42,634 nucleotides of DNA from Perkinsus olseni (GCA_013115135.1 JABANP010000455.1:1-42634), one strand, 5' to 3'. Positions 8,321 to 19,172 are shown, numbered from the stretch's first letter. Numbers and translations are program-made. Notes: generated by a model not told the origin, from the letters alone.

Positions 8321-10920
8321 CTGGATGTGGCCTCGAAGGGCTGCCCGAATCATCCAACCTACGGCTGTCCGCCCCCGACAGATGTATGGACTCCAACGAG
8401 GTCTCAGCAGCAGAGCCTCTGCGGTGTAACGCCGGCTGTGGTATCTCTACAGAATTGAGGACACCCTCGACCTCGACAGCTTCCACCCTCCTGCTGCTAG
8501 TCCTCTCGGCAACCACTTGGTGGATCGGTAGGCCCTCGGACTCTTCCTCCGATCCTGGTGAGGTGACCGGCATGACCTCGATCACACTCTCACTACAGCT
8601 GGCACCACCCTCTACTCCCTCTTGCTCCCCTTCACTCTCCGCACCAATCTCCTCACCACCCTGGGGGGCAGCAGTCCCTTCTCCCTCCTGCTCTCCTTCA
8701 CTTCCCGTGCCGCTCTGTCCATCCTCCCGAGGCGGAGGAACAGCAGTCTCTTCTCCCTCCTGGTCGCCTCTTCTGCCTGCGATGAGTGCTGCCAGGCTTG
8801 CAGTGAAGAGCTCATCGACAACAGCCACCCTCGGGCTAGTAGTGGCATACCGAGGCGGCAGTCCAGCTCCGCTTCCCCTCACAACTCCCTCCAACGCCCC
8901 CTGTACGAGGGACCCAGCCCTCTGCCGAGTAGGAAGGGACTCCACCAAAGACCGGAGCTCAGCCGTAGGACGAAGTGCCGTCACCGCGGATTGAACCCTC
9001 GTGGATGTTACAGACTCCCCTGCCTCAGCGTTCTCTACCGAACCCTCCGGAGAGGCTCGTAGTCCGATGCTGCCCTCCTCAGAATTCCTCTGCAAAGACT
9101 CCTCCTCCCCACCCGCCTCCAATGGGGTCTCCACCAAGAACGAAGCGCCCGGCGGCCCTTCAGGCACCCCCCGGGGTATCGGGGTCTCCTCTACACGCTC
9201 TTCAAACTCTGCCATCGACGACAACGACTCTTCTGCCTCCTTCCTCTCGTTCCGAGCAACCAGTTCCACAGCCCGCAGCAGCTCCCCTTCGGTCACGGCC
9301 TTCGAGGCCTTCTCCTCTGCAATGCTGTCCTCGGGAGTAGTGCCCAACGCTGGTGATGGCTGTTGGCACGCAGCCTCCACCGTCAGCTTAGGAGTCGGGT
9401 TCTCCAACAGCATCTTGCCAAGGACCGAGTCAGTGACCACAGACTTGAACATGTCCTGCATCTCGGCGATGATGTTCTCCCTCCTCTCAGTGCTCATCCG
9501 GCGGGCCACCTCCTCATCCTCACGCTGCCGCCGTAGCTCAGCAATCTCGTTCTCGATTGGCCCCTCCCCACTCAACGCCACCTCCTCAGCGATCCTGCTA
9601 TCCCCCCTCTGCAAACTCGCATCGTCGTTGTCATCTTCCAAGTCACCAGCGTAGGTGGTGTGGACCTCCTCCCTCCGCCCTACCGGTGCCAGGCTGACCG
9701 CACGAGAGACGGCTCGCTGGAGGTTGGAGGCGATCCACTCCTCGTGCCGCTCAGTGGCCGTCTTCTGCCTGACAGGCGCCCCACGGAGGACAGATCGCGC
9801 ACAGCAAAGGATACTTGTCATCCAACATCCCTAGCCTTCGGTCGATCTCCTCCCCCAACTCGCCCAGGTTCAGCTGCATCTTCTGCGAGATCATCTAAAG
9901 GGCAATGGAATCACCCGATGACGACCCAGATCGGGCGAACGAGCACAGTAAGTGAAGCAAACTTCTCTCGTCTATACGCTCAACACACCATCTACCAACA
10001 CGCACCCTCGCAGGAGCATGCGATGATTTAGCATAAGCCAACAGAAGACTCAGTCTTGATTGAAGACGCTTGAAGACTGACCTCCTTGATGCATGCCTCG
10101 AGGTCCTGTCGAAGGGTAGCTGCCTGCCGACGCGATTCGGTGGTGAGACGATCAACCAGCGGCTCAGATGCCGATAATATCATTGGGGGTGCCTCGGCCG
10201 TCGTCTGTGGCAGTCACCACCATGGAGGAGCAGGAGAAGTAGCAGACCCCACCTGCGCCCCTGCCGGTGGCTCTTCGCATTTCAACGCCATCAACTGGTC
10301 GACCTTGGCATTGAGGTCGGTGTAGCACTGCAGCAACAGCTCCTCTCCTACACCATTCTGCTGTTGGACACTGGCAAGGCGACGAGGGTCCATCGGCAGT
10401 TCTGACGCCTCTGCCTTACATCACAGCGTTCTCCTTCTCAGCCTCAGCTTCCTCGTTAGTTGGAAGGGCCGCTGCTGCAGCGTGGCGCCTCTTGACGTGT
10501 TCCGTGAGGTAATGGGCGTCCTCGAACCTCTTCCCACAGTCACCGCAAGGGACCCCTCTCGGACGGTAGGCAGCCGCTGCGCCCCCCTCGCCCGCCACAG
10601 CGAGAAGTCTGCTCTTCAACCTCTTCTTGGTAGTAGTCAGCTCGGCCACCCTCCCCATGAGTTGCTCCGTGATCTGGTAGCTCTGACTGTACATCGAGAG
10701 GGTGAACTCGAGGCCGAGTTGGAGGAGGTGGATGAGTGTGAGTATCTGCTCATCTGCCACGGTTTGGAGGTCCTCTGGTGATACCTGATGGGATGTATTC
10801 TAAACCACGCTGGGGAAAGATGGCTCTCACGTTGGCGAATGCAACCTCTTCTAAGACCTCCTGCAGTCGGGCAACATCCCCCTTCGACACGATACTCTCA
10901 ACTAGCTCTGGCCGACAGAC
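8268..10920 (-). CDS. DZIP1-like (Iguana) C2H2 zinc-finger coiled-coil protein
   Basis: Exons that keep frame: 10,920-10,831; 10,784-10,420; 10,370-10,253; 10,204-10,082; 9,894-9,815; 9,768-8,268. Introns are 46, 49, 48, 187 and 46 nt. The N-terminal part resembles the DZIP1 N-terminal domain (LQEVLEEVAFAN, then ILTLIHLLQLGLEFTLSMYS). It is followed by a coiled coil and one C2H2 finger (CGDCGKRFEDAHYLTEHVKRRH). The long last exon is Glu/Ser-rich, with a helical first third and a low-complexity tail. In animals DZIP1 acts at the ciliary basal body and transition zone and in Hedgehog signalling; a ciliary role here is inference. The 187-nt intron holds a footprint-like palindrome. The last ~16 codons come from repeat R1b. 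The first exon and start were not resolved. Confidence 0.72.
10044..10079. repeat. Variant footprint in a DZIP1-like intron, target GAAGACTG
   Basis: GAAGACT, then the single C expected from the complement of w8, then AGTCTT. After 15 filler bases the complete GAAGACTG follows at 10,072-10,079. The intron (187 nt) is about four times longer than its neighbours. Confidence 0.55.
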
Positions 10921-11232
10921 CTGACAATATCATCGAACTCGATACGCATACACCGAGAGAGATGACGATGCCTATGGTTATGGCGTATTCTCATTATTAT
11001 AAATACACCGATGTCTGTGAATGTGGATGATACCCACGAGTACTCCACATTTTGATCATTGGCGCACGACGGTCGACATTAACAACATGCATATGGGTAC
11101 AGGAATGGACACCATGGCACACAGACTAGATAACGAGCAGCCACTGAGCAGCTCATCAACAACATCCTCTCCACCGTATTATGTAGATGACGACGATGCA
11201 CCTGCCGCCACTTCAGCTTTTTGTTCTTCTCC
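10921..11232 (-). promoter_or_regulatory. Region between PIH1 copy A and the DZIP1-like gene
   Basis: It probably contains the 5' end of the DZIP1-like gene (unresolved) and its promoter. A TATTTATAATAAT stretch lies at about 10,993-11,005 on the minus strand. The flank is related to 19,800-20,000, beside PIH1 copy B, so the duplication included this spacer. Confidence 0.4.
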
Positions 11233-11514
11233 TTGAAGGTGAATTTGAACTCCTCGGCAGATGAGCCGTCCACGCCTCCCCCTCCGCCTAGGGATGGTGG
11301 AGTGGCTAGAAGCGACAATGCGCTCATGCACGGAGGGGTGACGGTGAAATTGAGAACTGTGCGGATGATACCCCTCATCACCAGGATTCACGAAAAATAT
11401 GGTATAGAACTGCGTTGAACGCAACAATGATAGGATTGTTGGCAGAAAAATTGACTATGTAACCTTCATGGAGCTAGTCCAGCGAGACCACCCCAGTAAG
11501 GGCCTCCAGAGCAC

Positions 11515-11533
11515 CCTGTGGGTGCTCAGGAGG
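11515..11533. repeat. Palindromic in-frame insertion in PIH1-A exon 9
   Basis: Copy A has GAGCACCC-TGT-GGGTGCTC where copy B (about 20,330) reads straight through. The net difference is 15 bp (five codons), so the frame is kept. It resembles a degenerate footprint on GCACCCTC. Confidence 0.6.
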
Positions 11534-12877
11534 CTCCTCCTCTTCTGTATCGCATTCGAAGATGGTGTCCGGCTGAAGCTTATCAACGGCAATGTCAATC
11601 TGAGGAGCATGATCTCCTTCTGATGTATGTTATCCAGGGCGGAGGCGATGGCGAGCGACTTGACAGTACCGCCCTTCCCTCGCCATGAGGGAAGGGCCGA
11701 GGGGATGCTCTTGGCACAACAAAAGCCGGCCAATACCAATGAAATTATTGAATTCCGATTCGGTCGCTACTAAAATTTAAAGGACCAGCTTAACCCGATC
11801 TGCAGAGGGTGGTCGACGCTGATTTGGTAGGGTCCGGCCGACTATACAGCACTAGGCGGGATTCGACGATTATTGAAGTTACTTGTATGAAGCGTCGGAA
11901 AATTTCGATCGTTTACCTTCAACACTTTCCCATCGAATTCACACTTCTGGACGCCTCCCATAAAGCGTGTGGGGTACCAGAGGATCAGGGTACGATACTT
12001 CCGATGACCCGAGAAGGGAGGGTTGTGGCGGATGCGCACGCACTCATCAGAGGCCTCAACTTCGATATGAGACGCAGTGAGGACTCTCGTTAGTGTCACC
12101 TGAAAGGTGCCCACACCGAACAATAGGCTTCAACTTTGTAAATCTTGCCGAGGCAATATGAGACCGATCACTGAAGATACCAACGCTGAAGCGTCAAGCG
12201 ATTAACAGATCTCCCCAGGTATGCCGACCGCCGCTCACCCTGATCTCACAGATGAACCCTCGGAGGGGCTGCAAAGGGCCGTCCACGGGTACTGTCATTA
12301 AGGAGCCTCCGAGACTCCCCGTAAAACTGCTGGCATCCGAGTCTGCTACACCTCCCTCCAGCACGGACAAGGGAAACCTACACCAAAAGCTTCTTTGATC
12401 ATATCGCATGACGGCAGCGCTCCTCGGAGCGGCGGCGGCGGATGCTCACTCGTATGTATCCTTTTCATCATCCCCTCTCTTAAACAGCCTCCTTCTAAGA
12501 TTCTCTCTGACAGACTTCCGGCCAGAGCGGTATATGGACAAGTCAAAACCGTCAAAATAAACCCTGAGCATCGAGTAGCTCCCCAAGGCCAGCAGGGGTA
12601 CATTCAGACGTTCCGCATAGCTTCAACCCACCCGGTGTGTGTGTTGCGGTAGAAGATGGAGAATTGTGGCATGGGTAGCTGTTCGTCGAACTCCACCTTC
12701 GACCTTGGATACTCATCATGTGGCGATGCCGCCGCTTCAGAACCCGCAGTAGGGACCTCTGCTATGGCCGATTCCCGCTTAACTCTTATCCGTTGCTGGG
12801 GCATGGTACTGCCTGAGACCGGGGAGTTTGATGATAATTGTGAGAAGTGTTTCCAAGCTTCAACGAGGGCTAGGTGT

Positions 12878-12899
12878 AACTCACCGTGAGTTACTCACG
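12878..12899. repeat. 22-bp footprint, target AACTCACG
   Basis: Exact 7+8+7 structure in the intron between PIH1-A exons 4b and 5. Confidence 0.85.
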
Positions 12900-13302
12900 C
12901 CCACTCTCCTCTACAACAGATCAACACGGGTGTCAACGCTCGGACAACCGGCGCAGGAATGCAGGAGTCGACCTATCTTCCTTGATTACGCAACCTCCGC
13001 ACACCTTTATATCTCATCCTAGGCGTGACGAAGTTGTCTAGGTCCAAAGAGTCCATACCATACTTACGCCCAACACCAGACAAGGCCAGCTGGCATATAC
13101 TCCTGAACACACTAGCGCATGATGATCCGTCGAACGACAGCAGCCTACTTGTATTCTCCTACATCCGCGGCATCCATCGCTTTCGTCAGCACCTCTGGGT
13201 TGAACTTCAACCGTTGAAGACAACATCGATCCTAAAGTGTGACCGATCCTGTCGAGGACAGCTTGTCATCATCGTGAGCACAACCCACTTCAAACGACGG
13301 CA

Positions 13303-13324
13303 ACCGGTAGTACCGGTCCGATAC
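13303..13324. repeat. 22-bp footprint, target ACCGGTAC (one mismatch)
   Basis: 7+8+7 structure with one changed base in the last part, in a PIH1-A intron. Confidence 0.78.
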
Positions 13325-13862
13325 AATTCAAACCGATGCTACAACCGTTGTGGTACAACGTTCAATCAGTCGAGTTCTTCCCTACGCAGTGATTAGCTCG
13401 AGGCTGCGAGAAGTTCATCTCGGTATTTCAGTAAGAGCTCAGTGCTGCCGGAGATCGAGAGTATGCAGTAGAGCAGTAGCAAACAACCGATGATCTCCAT
13501 GAAGCCTATGGCAGACTTACACGGCACAGCTGCCGCCCTTCCTGCCAGCATCATCACGTTCCTCCCCGATACTCATTGGGACCCTTATCCCCTGTTGCTG
13601 CTCGGTGTTATCGAGGAAGGACTAGACATGGGGTGCCTCCACGTACCTAGACAACTGATCAATCTCAACAGCTTCACCTTTTGGTAAAGTACTTGAAGAA
13701 GTCAGCCGTGCATGCAGCGACTGTCTGTGTTATGAGTGAGAGTATCAACCATCAATCTTAGATGGCCCCCAGAGCCTAACCAGCCGCCGCGGTGGCTCCT
13801 GATGGCCGTCTGATTGGACTCCATGTCAACGCCACACAAAGCCGCTAACTAAGAACGTCTGC

Positions 13863-13929
13863 GAGAACCTAACTAAGCCAGAGGCGGCGTTGAATTATTC
13901 AACGCCGCCTCTGGCTTAGTTAGGTTCTC
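13863..13929. repeat. Perfect 67-bp palindrome, arms 33 nt, one-base centre
   Basis: Arms 13,863-13,895 and 13,897-13,929 are exact reverse complements around T. The left arm matches 14,945-14,977, where the sequence continues as GTTGAATA. The centre T is therefore the complement of the next original base, the same rule as in the 22-bp footprints. It sits at the junction of the tandem duplication of PIH1 exons 2-4. Confidence 0.95.
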
Positions 13930-14150
13930 ATGAAAGTTGTGGCCGCCACAGCGAGGTTTGACCGGCCTACTTTCATTATACAACTCCCTGGCCACTCCGA
14001 TCAATGGTCGAGGGTCGTCCATGTAGCGCACCGCCGCCCTCCTCACCTTTATACCTCATCCTGGGCGTCACGAAGTTGTCCACGTCCAGAGAGTCCATAC
14101 CGTATTTACGGCCAACACCAGACAAGGCCAGTTGGCACATACTCCTCCTG

Positions 14151-14172
14151 AGCACACAGTGTGCTGCACACT
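14151..14172. repeat. 22-bp footprint, target AGCACACT
   Basis: Exact 7+8+7 structure in the short intron between PIH1-A exons 3a and 4a. This intron is 49 nt in copy B. Confidence 0.85.
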
Positions 14173-14416
14173 ACTGCATGATGATGGCCTCTCGATGGGC
14201 AGCAGCCTACTTGTATTCCCCTCCATCCGCGGTATTCATCGCTTTCGTGAGGACCCCAGGATTGAAGACAACATCGATCCTGAAGCGTGACCGACCCTGC
14301 TGAGGACAGCTCATCGCTCTCGTCAGCATCATGGGCAGCTAGTGAAGAGCAGTCTACGCCTGCCGATCGATCGAGCTCACTGTCGATCCCGCAACGCTTA
14401 GGTGGTCATTTCTATA

Positions 14417-14438
14417 ATACCAACTTGGTATTACCAAG
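14417..14438. repeat. 22-bp footprint, target ATACCAAG
   Basis: Exact 7+8+7 structure. PIH1-B has the plain site ATACCAAG at 22,031-22,038 in otherwise matching sequence. Confidence 0.92.
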
Positions 14439-14862
14439 TGACCAACGGCTCATCCTTCGCTATGCACTGAATGACTTGAGGAAGCGAGAAAATCAGTATG
14501 AAAGTGCGCCGTTAGAGATAGAGGGTATACGGCAGACCAACAACAAACAGCTGATACTCCCTATGGAGCTTCTAACGCAGACTTACACAACGCAGCGGCC
14601 GCCCTTCCTGTCAGCATCATCACGCTTCTCTCCGATACTCATGGGGACTCTTATCCCCTGTTGCTGCTCAGTGTTATCGAGGAAGGACTTCACGTGGGGT
14701 GCCTCCACGTACCTAGACGACTCATCAATCCCTCCAGCTTCACCTTTTGGTAAGGTGCATAATGAAGTCAGCCGCGCATGCAGCGACTGTCTGTTTTACA
14801 AGTGAGAGAATCAACCATCTGTCTTAGATGGCCCCCAGAGGCTAAGCAGCCGCCGCGGTGGC

Positions 14863-14884
14863 CCCTGATCATCAGGGGCTGATG
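14863..14884. repeat. 22-bp footprint, target CCCTGATG (one mismatch)
   Basis: The tandem duplicate reads TCCTGATG once at 13,797-13,804, so the expansion postdates the tandem duplication. Confidence 0.85.
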
Positions 14885-15005
14885 GCCGTCTGATTGCGCT
14901 CCATGTCAACGCCACACAAGGCCGCTAACTAAAAATGTCTGTGAGAACCTAACTAAGCCAGAAGCGGCGTTGAATAGCAAACTGACTAACATGAGATTCT
15001 TGTGC

Positions 15006-15647
15006 CAGGGTGTCTGAGAATCTTTCCGCGGAAACTTTTCGCAGAAAGTTTCCAAAGAAAATTTCCTAATTTTTCCGGGCGCCAGATTTTTTCGTAAAGT
15101 TTCCTGAAGGGACTTTTTGAAAGTGAGGGAATCGACTCTGCATGTCACGTCAATACCTGTAAAGTGGGAGGAACATAGCTATCCGTTTGATCTGGTCTGA
15201 TCACTGGAGCTGGTGGATTCTCCACAATCCATAACCACGATCTGACGACATATGATATGTCACCTATCGCAATTTTAGAAATTTGCATTCCCGTGGGGCA
15301 CTTTTCCGCCCAAACCCGAATGTTCGCTAATCTGCAACCCTCGCCGAAGCCTTACGGAGTGTCTTCTTTGAAAGACTGAAAAGTCTCCTTTTCGCAAGAC
15401 CCCTGAATACCCAGAGCCCAGGCTTCACTCCTACTACTCCGAACGGAGCCTTCGGTCCCGGATTCCTATCGGTGTTCGCGAGAGGCTCTCACCGAGAGCC
15501 GAGAAAGCCTTGGACCTAGCTGGGAGCATCCGAAACGGCATAGATACCGTTTTTCGCAAATTTTAGAAACTTCTGAAAATTCGGAAATTTCTGGAAAGAC
15601 TCTTCGGAAACTTTCCGCGATTCCGGGAGTACTTTTCAGACACCCTG
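15006..15647. mobile_element. MITE-like element, CAGGGTGTCTGA terminal inverted repeats
   Basis: 642 bp, starting CAGGGTGTCTGA and ending TCAGACACCCTG, with further imperfect inverted similarity inside (CCGCGGAAAC... against GCGGAAAGTTTCC...). It lies in intron 1 of PIH1-A; PIH1-B lacks it at about 22,580. Flanks show only an imperfect direct repeat (TTGTGC/GTGTGC). The CAGGG end suggests a hAT-type non-autonomous element. No coding capacity is recognised. Confidence 0.7.
15247..15268. repeat. 22-bp footprint, target GACATATC (one mismatch)
   Basis: 7+8+7 structure with one changed base, inside the MITE-like element at 15,006. Confidence 0.72.
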
Positions 15648-15881
15648 GTGTGCGTTCCACCGGCGTAAGGGTCCTGTTGGAGATCGCGATAGTCACCTCC
15701 TTCGAGCCCGTTAGGTTCACAAACACATCGTCCCTCGTTTTAGTATCACGAGTTTTCACCACCAGGCCAGGTTCGGGCCGAACCATCACGCCCTGATCGT
15801 CCTTCCTCAACAACAGGTCATCCTCGCTCGTCTGGGATGGGCCGCCATAATGGAGGTCGACTTCATTGAGCACTGAGTGAC

Positions 15882-15903
15882 TCCAACAGTGTTGGACCAA
15901 CAC
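15882..15903. repeat. 22-bp footprint, target TCCAACAC
   Basis: Exact 7+8+7 structure just upstream of the lost PIH1-A start. PIH1-B has TTCAACAC once at 22,815-22,822. Confidence 0.88.
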
Positions 15904-16690
15904 ACTACGGTGGAAGAAGCCGCGAGGAGAGCAGGACAGCCCTGGACTGCAGCACCAGAGCGATTGATGGACGACTGAACGAAACTAACCCAATAGATGA
16001 TATGCGCTCCCGAGGAAAAGAGTAATATGGATGGAGGTATAGTAAACAGTACGTGATTCGGGACTTTCCTAGCCATGCATGAGCTTGCACTTAATGGCCA
16101 TAGTGCCTGAAAAACAGCCATCATCGCGAAATGCATCCATCTCCGATCCCGATCCAGTACCTCCAACTGAGTAGACGTCCTTTCCTTGGGTAGACGGCCT
16201 GACGGTTGGGGCAGCCACACCCGAGGAAGGAAGAGCCGCCACCAGCCACCGAATTTCGCCATTCACCTAAGGAAAATACCAACTTGCCCATAGACATCGC
16301 AACTTGCGGTGTTCAAGGTCCATGCAATTACGTTTCGTTCACTAAATATTCATACCCTTCGAGTTCGTACACTGGAACTTCCAGTCTGGAAGCCCGAACA
16401 CTCAGAGGACATACACTAAACTTTAGTTTGATATTGTACACCACAAAATCTCAGCAAGTCGCTGTATGTCGCGTCTACCATTGCGAGCGACTAGGGGGCG
16501 CTGTGCCATCGTACGCTAAGCCAACCCAAGAGTTAAAATTTGGCCTCCAGGGTCTGGAAAGGAGTCACTTCAAAACGTTTTTCTTCAGTCGCATCAGTTT
16601 TATCCACTCCCGGCAACTTTGACCTGAAGGTAGAAAATACTTTTTTCTTCCAGATCTGTCCAAGGAAAAAGTAAATTTTATTGTCAAACA
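15904..16690. other. PIH1-A upstream flank; no gene recognised
   Basis: The first ~100 bp match the flank of PIH1-B (AGGACAGC...GAGCGATTGATGGACG). The rest holds open frames on both strands without domain support. Confidence 0.35.
16371..16392. repeat. 22-bp footprint, target ACTGGAAG
   Basis: Exact 7+8+7 structure. Confidence 0.82.
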
Positions 16691-17270
16691 CTCATTTATC
16701 GCCGGCAGACACACGCTCGAAGATTTTCACCGCAGTGAAACACCCTTCACTAGGAGCACTCGACCTCTCCTCTGCTTGCCTTTCAGGCTTCCCCACTCCG
16801 CCAGAGCGAAAACCGTAATCGTCCGCTTCGGCATCATAGGGTGAAGCTGCTCTGCCTGGCGGGAGAACTGCTGTGAGAAGACAGTTGCTTTCTCGAATTC
16901 GTCAACTGAATGAGATAGACAAGAGGGAATCAACGACTCAATAATCAACAGCTAGAAGAGCTTGCTAATGATGAGCAAGCTATATAGCAAGAAATATATT
17001 ACTTGCATCGAGGGCAGGCACGCATCCATCTGTCATAGTGATTGATAAACTGCAGAAGAGACGACGCCTCTTTGGCGCCGATGCGCTCAACAATCTGAGT
17101 GACGAAGACAGTGATCATCAAGATGGCAATTTGACATGAATTGCGTAACATTATTATGTAACATAACCGGGTGCTCTGTGGGAGGAGAGGATTTCGGAGA
17201 CGTAAGTTTTGAGAGTAAATCCCTACTCTGTTCTGAGTGCAACTGTTCGACAATGTAATCCCCGTAATCC
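16690..17270 (-). repeat. Dispersed degenerate gene family R2, copy a (partial)
   Basis: It shares two blocks with other copies. Minus-strand 16,910-16,760 reads FSQQFSRQAEQLHPMMPKR and TITVFALAEW. Block 17,160-16,999 holds a hydrophobic, membrane-like segment (CQIAILMITVFVTQIV) and ends in CPRCK. Copies b, c and d lie at about 25,290, 30,130 and 38,640. Conserved peptide sense in one frame of the minus strand suggests descent from a coding gene, perhaps a membrane protein or element-encoded protein. All copies look frame-damaged. Confidence 0.5.
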
Positions 17271-17599
17271 CCACCCCTTACCCTCTTTCGAAAGCAAACT
17301 GAGTTAGTCCTGCTGTGGTCAATACCTCCAATTTCCGCGTAGGAAAGGCCCTGGAGGCTTCATGCAGGAAATTCGGCAGTAACTCAGCCACGTCCTCCAT
17401 GTTAGGACCTAATAAGGAAGATTCGTTCGGCTCGCCACTCCATTGCCGGTGCGTGGGCTACAACTCGCAGTGAAGCGGAACTCTGGTTGTTCACGAAGTT
17501 TGAGAAACTCCCTTGATACGTCAAATTCTTGAGCTCCTAGAATGATACGAGTAGTGCCATTAGTCTAGGATCGAATGTATGAGTATTGGAGGCATGAGT

Positions 17600-17645
17600 C
17601 CAAAGTGTACGACTATTTGGTGTACGAAGCGTGATCATCCCGCGC
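17600..17645. repeat. Solo end of the CTCGTACAC foldback family
   Basis: AAGTGTACGACTATTTGG, then TGTACGAAGCGTGATCATCCCGC. This matches the terminal sequence of the 6,438-7,206 element (GTACGAGTCGTGA-CATCCCGC) with no second end nearby. Confidence 0.6.
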
Positions 17646-18166
17646 TACTAACCTTATAGTTATCGTCGTCGTGGCGCTGGAGAAAGGACTTCACGTGGAT
17701 GCTTTCGTCCTCGATGCCAATCGCGTCGATTGCGGAATCGCAAACGAAACTGTCTTCGGTAGCCTTGGTCGAAACTTCCGATGCGTTGAGAACTCGGCCA
17801 GCTCCATGGTTGCGCTGAAAATCGCCATTGCGAGAGTCGAATTAATGGCGAGGATTGTTTAAAACAGTGACAACTCGTAGACACTACATTCGTACAAGCT
17901 TGATCCGTACGGTTTCCGTACGCTCACCCCGAATTAACGTCTGACTTACTTCCTCCGTCCTGCGTCGCATCATTCGCGCTCTAACTGAGCCCGAATGGCG
18001 CTGCTCGTCTGCGATGTCCGCGGACTCGATGTTGCGAGACATGCTTAAACAAAAAATATCGCTGAAGTTTTTAAACAACTATAATAGGATATTAACAGGG
18101 GGCAACTTGGTTTTGAACAAACCCTCGGATGGTGACCTGCTGACGGGGTGAGTAGCACATCGTATA

Positions 18167-18188
18167 GTGGAGAATCTCCACTGGAGAT
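18167..18188. repeat. 22-bp footprint, target GTGGAGAT
   Basis: Exact 7+8+7 structure. Confidence 0.82.
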
Positions 18189-18290
18189 GCACCAGGAAAA
18201 CGTGTAGAGCAATTTTACGTGTAGTGTTTCACGCGTAAAACGCGACGTGTTTGTAGTGATACGAGTTCGCAGTGTAACGCGAGCGTTTGA

Positions 18291-19080
18291 CGCCATGACG
18301 CGCAGATATCAGCACGCGTTATACATATCGCGTTGTTGAGAGACTCTGCGCAGTTTGATTATTAAGCGTCATTCCGTGGCGATGCTGAATATTGATCTGT
18401 GTCATTGTCTCTGAGTATCTTCTCTGTCTCCATATGTGTTAGCTGCGTAGCTAGACGCTGTGTAAGTCTGTATAAGACTGAGTATTAAGTAAGTAAAGAC
18501 GATTAAGTTATAATTCTTATTGGCAAGCCTTATCCTTGTGGTGTTCCCTGGGTCATTATCTGTGTATTCCTCTGAGGTATCTATAGCTCTCCGGATACGA
18601 TTGGGTCTACACTGTGTACATCATTCGGTTATTGGTAAGGATCATTGGTTACAAGAACTGATTATTGTGTTGATTAGTATGGTTGCTGATAATGGGCGTA
18701 ACTCTGGGTCACCCGCAGATGGGACTCGAACTGTCAACAACAACGCAGTGCGTGCTTCCGGCTCTCAACAATTGGTAGCAGCTCCTTGTTGGAAGCCTCC
18801 GCTTCTGGCTCAGTTGAAGCGTGATCAATGGGAGGGCATATGTTATCTAAGAGGGTTGTCTGTGCCTCTTCGTCGTGAAGATGTGTATGCGCTCCTTATG
18901 GGTAGTGAGCAGGGTATAACTGTCTACAGTGAAACTGAGTCTGCTTTATATCGTGAGGCCTACAAGAAGTTGTATGGTGAGGCCCTTCCTGCTGATTTCG
19001 CTGGCTCTATTGGTCAGCATGATGCACTGCAGTTATTTTTTCTGTGTCCAGTAATTCTACTCCTGGCAGTCTCCTGCTGA
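18291..19080 (+). mobile_element. Probable retrotransposon fragment: T-rich leader plus gag-like frame
   Basis: The ATG at 18,679 opens 133 codons to a stop at 19,080. The N-terminus is polar and Asn/Ser/Gly-rich. It is followed by a helical, aromatic and basic segment (LLAQLKRDQWEGICYLRG, EDVYALLMGSEQG, SALYREAYKKLYGEALPADF) that resembles a retrotransposon gag N-terminal half. The 390 bp upstream is T/G-rich and unlike its surroundings, as an LTR and leader would be. There is no protease, integrase or reverse transcriptase, and the sequence changes abruptly after 19,080. Assignment to gag is by character only; it could be an unrelated gene. Confidence 0.42.
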
Positions 19081-19153
19081 AACGACTCCGCGAGAGGAAG
19101 CTCCTAGCTAGGAATCGGAGGAAAATGAGGAGGAAGGTATTATTCAGGGTGGC

Positions 19154-19172
19154 GATTCACCACTGGTGAATC
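19154..19172. repeat. Single-centre palindrome, arms 9
   Basis: GATTCACCA-C-TGGTGAATC, exact. Confidence 0.9.

Larger units (their letters stand above)
11233..15873 (-). pseudogene. PIH1-domain protein gene, copy A (damaged, exons 2-4 duplicated)
   Basis: Exon 1 (15,873-15,697) has the PIH1 start VRPEPGLVVKTRDTKTR-DVFVNL. Exon 2 is present twice (14,790-14,587 and 13,724-13,521; QQQGIRVPMSIGE). Exons 3-4 are also present twice (about 14,313-14,054 and 13,255-13,015; FRIDVVFNPGVLTKAMDTAD and GRKYGMDSLDVDNFV). Exons 5-8 (about 12,815-11,890) carry the linker and a CS-like domain (VRIRHNPPFSGHRKYRTLI). Exon 9 and a C-terminal segment lie at 11,605-11,233. PIH1 proteins act in R2TP/HSP90 assembly, including axonemal dynein. 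The start codon of copy B is GTG here, and the doubled PIH1 exons would not give a normal fold. A 642-bp MITE-like element sits in intron 1. Probably a pseudogene. Confidence 0.72.
17280..18290. other. No gene assigned
   Basis: A plus-strand frame at 17,671-17,862 (VALEKGLHVDAFVLDANRV...) and an overlapping minus frame are both open. Neither shows a family I recognise. Confidence 0.35.

Noticed and set aside
8311..9654. Two long plus-strand open frames of about 220 codons each
   Set aside because: They are antisense to the Glu/Ser-rich last exon of the DZIP1-like gene; GAG/GAA-rich codons leave the opposite strand free of stops. Splice phases support the minus strand.
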